Positions 5,365 to 7,986 of a stretch of 7,986 nt of DNA are shown here, piece after piece. The translations under genes and the position numbers were made by a program. Position 1 is the first letter of the stretch. Each line of letters begins with the position of its first letter. The DNA lies in assembly GCA_947258625.1 (NCBI GenBank), contig CAMYJN010000081.1, positions 1 through 7,986 on the forward strand. Reading direction: 5' to 3'. This DNA comes from an uncultured Polyangiaceae bacterium (GTDB lineage Bacteria > Myxococcota_A > Polyangia > Polyangiales > Houyiibacteriaceae). The notes under the pieces were generated by a model that had not been told where the DNA came from, ran no database searches, and saw only the letters and a program-made list of their open reading frames with translations.

Positions 5365-7692
5365 GTGAAGCGAATCGTCGTTCTTTCTCTGCTTTTCCTG
5401 TTCAGTGCTGCACCGGCGGCGGCTCAGGACCTCGCCTGCCCCTCTGGCAACCTCCTCTCGGGCAAGTCGCCCCTTGCCCGACCAGGCGTCACACACGCCG
5501 AGCGGCTCACCGACGGCTTCGTCGCGGCGGAAGGCGACCCTTGGCAGAGCGAGCTGACCTCGGTTCTAGCCGACAGCAGGAGCCACGTCATTTACGACCT
5601 CGGCGCGATCACCCGTTTGACCGCGGTCGACCTTCAGGGCGACAACAACGACGACTACGTCGTCGAGCTCTCCGATGACCGGCGCAGCTTCGCTCCGCTC
5701 TGGGTGGCGGACCCGGCCTCCGGTCAAGGGATGCGACGGCGCGGCAGCCGCGGCCTTAGCGGCCAAGGCCGGTACCTTCGCATCCGCGCGCAGGGCGGCG
5801 ATAGCTTCTACAGCCTGAGCGAAGTCCTTGCCTTTTGTGACACGCCTTCCGCGTGGCCGCCCGCGGTTCAGGTCAAACAGACGTCGAGCTGGTGGTGGAA
5901 GAAAATCGTCGAGAAGCGCGACCATCGCTATCGGCTTTCGGTCGCGGTGCTCGGCCTGCTGTTCTTCATTGCGCTCTTCCGCATCGAAGAAAACAAGAAG
6001 GCGCTTTGGGTCGCGTCGGCACTCTCCATCACCATGCTCGCGGTTTCAGGCTACCGGCTCTACGGCGCGAGGCTGGCACCTTGGTTTGCCGAGTGGGGAG
6101 TCTACGTGCTGGGGGCTTCGGTACTCGTCTGGGCGGCGCGCGGGATTTGGCTAGTCGGCCAGAGCCAGGAGGCCCGCCAATGGCTGCAGCGCGGGGCACT
6201 TCTCTGGGTGATTCTCGCGAGTGCGACCGCGTGGGTGAACTTCGGCGTGTTCCACACCTCGAGAGTCGTCCACTACTGGGATACGTTTCATTACTACGTC
6301 GGCTCCAAGTACTTCGAAGAGAACGAATACGAGCGGCTCTACCAGTGCGTGCTCGCCGCCGACTACCAGGAACGCGGCGAAGCGGACCTGGGAAAGCGAA
6401 AGATCCGCGACCTGGTCGACAACCGCCTGCACTACATCAGCAAGGACGACGCCATTCGCTACCAGAAGACTTGCGCGGAGCATTTCTCGCCCGAGCGCTG
6501 GGAGGCCTTTCGCTACGATACGCGCTCTTTCCGGACCGTCATGGGGTCCGGCTGGTGGAAAGACATGTTGATGGACCACGGCTACAACGCGAGCCCGATC
6601 TCCAACATGGTGGCCGCGTTTCTCACGAACATCGGCTGGCAGGAGCAACTGCCCAAGGTCTCCTCCGCTAGGGTCGAACCGAGCGACCTGAAGACGTTCC
6701 GTAAGCGGATTCTTCGCTACACGATGATCGACCTGGCCCTCTATGCCGGCGCGTTCCTGATGATTCTTTGGGCGTTCGGTCTACGCGCGACCGCGCTCTC
6801 GGTGCTGGTCTGGGGCACGGGCTACCCCTGGGCTTACTTCTGGACCGGGGGAAGCTTCGCGCGCGTGCCGTGGCTGTTCATGGCGGTTGCTGCCGTGACG
6901 CTCTTGAAGCGCGGCTACCCGCTGCTGTCTGGTTTCACGCTCTCGTGGAGCGCGCTGCTGCGACTCTTTCCAGCCGCCCTTGCTGGCGGTCCGATCGCCA
7001 GCGTGGTCGATCGCTTCATCCGACGAAAGAAGATCCAACGCCCCTGGCTCGATAGCAGCGACAAGCGGTTCATCATCGGCGGCGTTTTGGGCCTGGCGGT
7101 GCTTTGCTCGGCAAGCATTGCCGTCAACGGGTTCGACGCGCACTCCCAGTTTCTCACAAACACCTTCAAGCACCGCGATACGCCGCTCACGAACCACATG
7201 GGGCTCCCGACCATTCTCTCGTACAAGCCGAGCACGGTGGGCCGTTTCACCAAGGACCAGAGCCTCCAAGATCCTTGGGCCAAATGGAAACAGGCTCGCA
7301 AGGAAACCAAGCACGACAGGCGCTGGCTTCACGGGCTGCTCCTCCTCGGGATGTTCGTCTTGCTCGCGCTTGCAGGCCGCCGGCTCGCGCCTTGGGCGGT
7401 GCTCGCTGGGAGCACGATGCTCATCATCGGATTCTTCGAGCTGACTTGTTATTACTACAGCTTCGTCATCCTGATGGCTCCGCTCGCGATCGAGCGGCTG
7501 CGCTATTCGGTCGCGCTCATTTTGATGACGATTACAGGGCTGATTCTGCAGTTCTTCATAGGATGGTACGACGAGCAGTACATCTGGGAGACCGTCGCCG
7601 TGCTCCTCGCGCTGAGCTACATCCTCATCGACGTCGTGCAGCACCCTCTTCCGGAGTCTTCTCCGGCCTCGGCAGCTGACCCGTCGGCATAG
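5365..7692 (+). CDS. Polytopic GT-C-like membrane protein with exported discoidin-like domain
   Basis: A 775-aa inner-membrane protein. Residues 1-21 are a signal peptide (KRIVVLSLLFLF, then APAAA before Gln). Residues about 25-158 look like a discoidin (F5/8 type C) beta-sandwich: NLLSGK, ERLTDG, VIYDLGAITRLTAVDLQGDN, YVVELSDDRRSFAPLW, GRYLRIRAQ and LSEVLAF, bounded by C25 and C158, a possible disulfide. About a dozen membrane helices follow from residue 188. Between helices a large loop holds HYWDTFHYYVGSKYFEE (303-319), LYQCVLAADY, SPERWEAF and DHGYNASPISN, and later YFWTGGSFARVPWLF (491-505). That layout, with an Asp-containing motif in an early outer loop, resembles GT-C glycosyltransferases such as the GT87/DUF2029 group, which use lipid-linked sugars; this is inference. 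Start: a GTG at 5365 gives a textbook signal peptide; an upstream GTG at 5314 lies in the hairpin and adds an unlikely N-terminus. No good ribosome-binding site is seen for either. Confidence 0.85.
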   Translation: MKRIVVLSLLFLFSAAPAAAQDLACPSGNLLSGKSPLARPGVTHAERLTDGFVAAEGDPWQSELTSVLADSRSHVIYDLGAITRLTAVDLQGDNNDDYVVELSDDRRSFAPLWVADPASGQGMRRRGSRGLSGQGRYLRIRAQGGDSFYSLSEVLAFCDTPSAWPPAVQVKQTSSWWWKKIVEKRDHRYRLSVAVLGLLFFIALFRIEENKKALWVASALSITMLAVSGYRLYGARLAPWFAEWGVYVLGASVLVWAARGIWLVGQSQEARQWLQRGALLWVILASATAWVNFGVFHTSRVVHYWDTFHYYVGSKYFEENEYERLYQCVLAADYQERGEADLGKRKIRDLVDNRLHYISKDDAIRYQKTCAEHFSPERWEAFRYDTRSFRTVMGSGWWKDMLMDHGYNASPISNMVAAFLTNIGWQEQLPKVSSARVEPSDLKTFRKRILRYTMIDLALYAGAFLMILWAFGLRATALSVLVWGTGYPWAYFWTGGSFARVPWLFMAVAAVTLLKRGYPLLSGFTLSWSALLRLFPAALAGGPIASVVDRFIRRKKIQRPWLDSSDKRFIIGGVLGLAVLCSASIAVNGFDAHSQFLTNTFKHRDTPLTNHMGLPTILSYKPSTVGRFTKDQSLQDPWAKWKQARKETKHDRRWLHGLLLLGMFVLLALAGRRLAPWAVLAGSTMLIIGFFELTCYYYSFVILMAPLAIERLRYSVALILMTITGLILQFFIGWYDEQYIWETVAVLLALSYILIDVVQHPLPESSPASAADPSA

Positions 7693-7721
7693 TTGCAAGC
7701 GCCTTGGACCGGCCTTACCCT
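7693..7721 (+). promoter_or_regulatory. Candidate rnpB promoter
   Basis: TTGCAA (7693-7698) and TACCCT (7716-7721) are spaced by exactly 17 bp right after the stop codon of the membrane-protein gene. Expected initiation is about 7728, close to where the RNase P RNA should begin. The -10 is a weak match (3 of 6), so the assignment rests mostly on spacing and position. Confidence 0.4.
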
Positions 7722-7724
7722 CTG

Positions 7725-7986
7725 TCGGTTAGACAGGTTCACGTGATCGCTGGTGTGCGTTTGCACACGGGAGGAAAGTCCGAGCTTCAAAGGACAGGAT
7801 GCCAGGTAACGCCTGGTGGGGGTGACCCCGAGGAAAGTGCCACAGAAAGCAAACCGCCTCGCCGCCGAAAGGCCGCGCGGCAAGGGTGAAAGGGTGAGGT
7901 AAGAGCTCACCGGGCCGGCGGTAACGTCGGTCGCACGGCAAACCCCATCTGAAGCAAGACGAAATAGGGAGGCGTCGAGGGCGGTC
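7725..7986 (+). ncRNA. rnpB: RNase P RNA, bacterial type A (3' end outside window)
   Basis: Catalytic RNA of ribonuclease P, which trims the 5' leaders of tRNA precursors. Conserved elements appear in the right order: GAGGAAAGTCCG (7771-7782, 5' strand of helix P4), GCCAGGTAACGCCTGG (7801-7816), AGCAAACCGCC (7848-7858), AAGGGTGAAAGGGTG (7882-7896), GGTAAGAGCTCACCG (7898-7912), GGTAACGTCGG (7920-7930) and GAAGCAAGACGAAATAGGG (7951-7969). The last corresponds to the E. coli block just before the tRNA 3'-end binding region. The specificity-domain architecture matches type A. P3 appears short: GTGTGC, GTTT loop, GCACAC (7753-7768). The partner strand of P4 (ACAGAA block), the P15-P18 part and the 3' half of P1 lie beyond the right edge, so roughly two-thirds is present. 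The 5' end is uncertain by about 6 bases. Protein-like frames through this region on either strand are not genes. Confidence 0.97.

Noticed and set aside
7651..7666. Perfect hairpin CCGGAG-TCTT-CTCCGG as a terminator before rnpB
   Set aside because: It lies inside the last codons of the membrane-protein gene and is followed by CCTCGGC instead of a T-run, so it is most likely a coding coincidence.
6781..7698. Long minus-strand open frame opposite the membrane-protein gene
   Set aside because: Arg/Glu/His-rich with no recognisable fold; the plus strand encodes clear membrane helices over the same bases.
7704..7941. Protein-coding frames near the right end on both strands
   Set aside because: The sequence is RNase P RNA, with its conserved blocks in order; the frames are incidental.

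Overview
The window is GC-rich, with strong G/C at third codon positions, and comes from a bacterium. The sigma-region-4.2 protein, the MerR-like regulator, the membrane protein with a discoidin-like domain and a type A RNase P RNA are together most like the former Deltaproteobacteria (Myxococcota and relatives). That placement is from memory of family distribution, not from a search, and is uncertain.

Region 1 (5-3565, minus strand) is most of an ABC importer operon of the peptide/nickel (Dpp/Opp) class. In order of transcription it holds a DppC-type permease, a family-5 substrate-binding protein and a DppB-type permease. The genes overlap by 23 bp and 4 bp, so translation is probably coupled. 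No ATPase gene is visible. It may lie past the left edge of the window. The binding protein sits between the two permeases, and it carries an uncleaved-looking N-terminal membrane helix instead of a lipoprotein signal.

Region 2 (3566-3783) is a divergent intergenic region that is strikingly AT-rich: only 28 of the 100 bases from 3681 to 3780 are G or C. It holds several inverted repeats, including a 9-bp sequence TGTGTTGAC present once on each strand and resembling a -35 element facing each way.

Region 3 (3784-4895, plus strand) is a two-gene regulatory operon: a variant MerR-like DNA-binding protein with a C-terminal coiled coil, then a 175-residue protein whose C-terminus is a near-canonical sigma-70 region 4.2 helix-turn-helix but which has none of the other sigma regions. 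A rho-independent terminator follows at once (4923-4952).

Region 4 (4951-5265, minus strand) is a small convergent gene for an uncharacterised protein of about 104 residues. A nested hairpin (5283-5323) fills the gap between it and the next gene.

Region 5 (about 5365-7692, plus strand) encodes a 775-residue protein with a signal peptide, a discoidin-like exported domain and a polytopic membrane part resembling GT-C glycosyltransferases.

Region 6 (about 7725 to the right edge, plus strand) is the 5' two-thirds of rnpB, the RNase P RNA, with a plausible promoter just upstream.

The most novel unit is the MerR-like plus sigma-4.2-only pair with its AT-rich promoter region. No phage, insertion sequence, CRISPR array, tRNA or rRNA was seen.
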